DNA of 5,609 nt, from NCBI GenBank assembly GCA_903922535.1, contig CAIXUF010001395.1, forward strand, positions 1 through 5,609. Reading direction: 5' to 3'. The position numbers were made by a program, and so were the translations under genes. Below are positions 5,535-5,609 of this stretch, one piece after another. The notes beneath the pieces are model-generated. The model had not been told where the DNA came from and ran no database searches. It was given only the letters and a program-made list of their open reading frames with translations. Source of the stretch: Candidatus Hydrogenedentota bacterium. Its GTDB lineage: Bacteria > Hydrogenedentota > Hydrogenedentia > Hydrogenedentiales > CAITNO01. Positions within the stretch are counted from its first letter, which is position 1; the number at the start of each line of letters is the position of its first letter.

Positions 5535-5609
5535 TTACCGCTTCTTGCGGGGCTTCTTGGACGCGACAGGCTGCTGTTGCGCCTCCGGCTCCTTCGCCGC
5601 CTCCGGCAC
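5535..5609 (-). CDS. Probable C-terminus of an unidentified protein with a Lys/Arg-rich tail; 5' end outside the window
   Basis: One minus-strand frame is open from the right edge to TAA at 5535-5537 and gives 24 residues, ending in PVASKKPRKKR. It is rich in Glu, Ala, Gln and Pro, then strongly basic. Third positions are mostly G or C, as in the neighbouring genes, which is the main support for it being real. Tails like this occur on nucleic-acid-binding proteins such as helicases, but also on many others, so no function is assigned. If real, it is read in the same direction as the oxidoreductase gene, 199 bases upstream of it. The frame is short enough to be chance. Confidence 0.45.
   Translation of the reverse strand: MPEAAKEPEAQQQPVASKKPRKKR

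Noticed and set aside
1..5609. Insertion sequences, transposase genes, tRNA genes or phage attachment sites
   Set aside because: I saw no transposase-like translation, no terminal inverted repeats with target duplications, and no tRNA cloverleaf. The only sizeable inverted repeat (5421-5509) encloses no gene.

Overview
This is a GC-rich bacterial window, with G/C-biased third codon positions in most genes. Its gene types suggest a heterotrophic polysaccharide degrader: a sulfatase, two twin-arginine (Tat)-exported proteins of the Gfo/Idh/MocA and sugar-isomerase families, and a membrane glycosyltransferase fused to TPR repeats. Such sets are common in Planctomycetes, Verrucomicrobia, Lentisphaerae and Hydrogenedentes-like bacteria. 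The phylum is inferred from gene families only, because there is no rRNA or other marker here.

Layout from left to right. (1) 1-383, plus strand: the C-terminal 126 residues of a sulfatase whose catalytic half lies outside the window. (2) 384-488: a short convergent gap with one weak hairpin. (3) 489-2867, minus: a 792-residue TMTC-like protein, with a polytopic GT-C-type membrane half followed by ten uninterrupted 34-residue TPRs. (4) 2868-3131: a non-coding gap with the TMTC-like gene's ribosome binding site, a 9-bp direct repeat, a possible promoter, and an imperfect palindrome downstream of the next gene. (5) 3132-3998, minus: a Tat-exported sugar phosphate isomerase/epimerase-like TIM barrel. 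(6) 4028-5335, minus: a Tat-exported Gfo/Idh/MocA oxidoreductase, 29 bp upstream of the isomerase and almost certainly in the same operon. (7) 5336-5534: a non-coding leader with possible promoter elements flanked by a 14-bp inverted repeat. (8) 5535-5609, minus: probably the last 24 codons of another gene, encoding a lysine/arginine-rich tail.

How the genes may work together. The dehydrogenase-like and isomerase-like proteins both carry Tat signals and lie in one transcription unit. A joint periplasmic or cell-surface step on a sugar or glycoside is a reasonable inference: oxidation by a tightly bound nicotinamide cofactor, then isomerisation or elimination on a metal-dependent TIM barrel. 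The sulfatase fits a lifestyle of digesting sulfated glycans but is not in the same operon. The TMTC-like protein is more likely a protein or envelope glycosyltransferase with its own promoter.

I found no mobile element, CRISPR array, tRNA or rRNA, and no clearly undescribed system. The observations most worth checking are the paired Tat-exported enzymes, the inverted repeat around the operon's candidate promoter, and the changed catalytic motif of the oxidoreductase.
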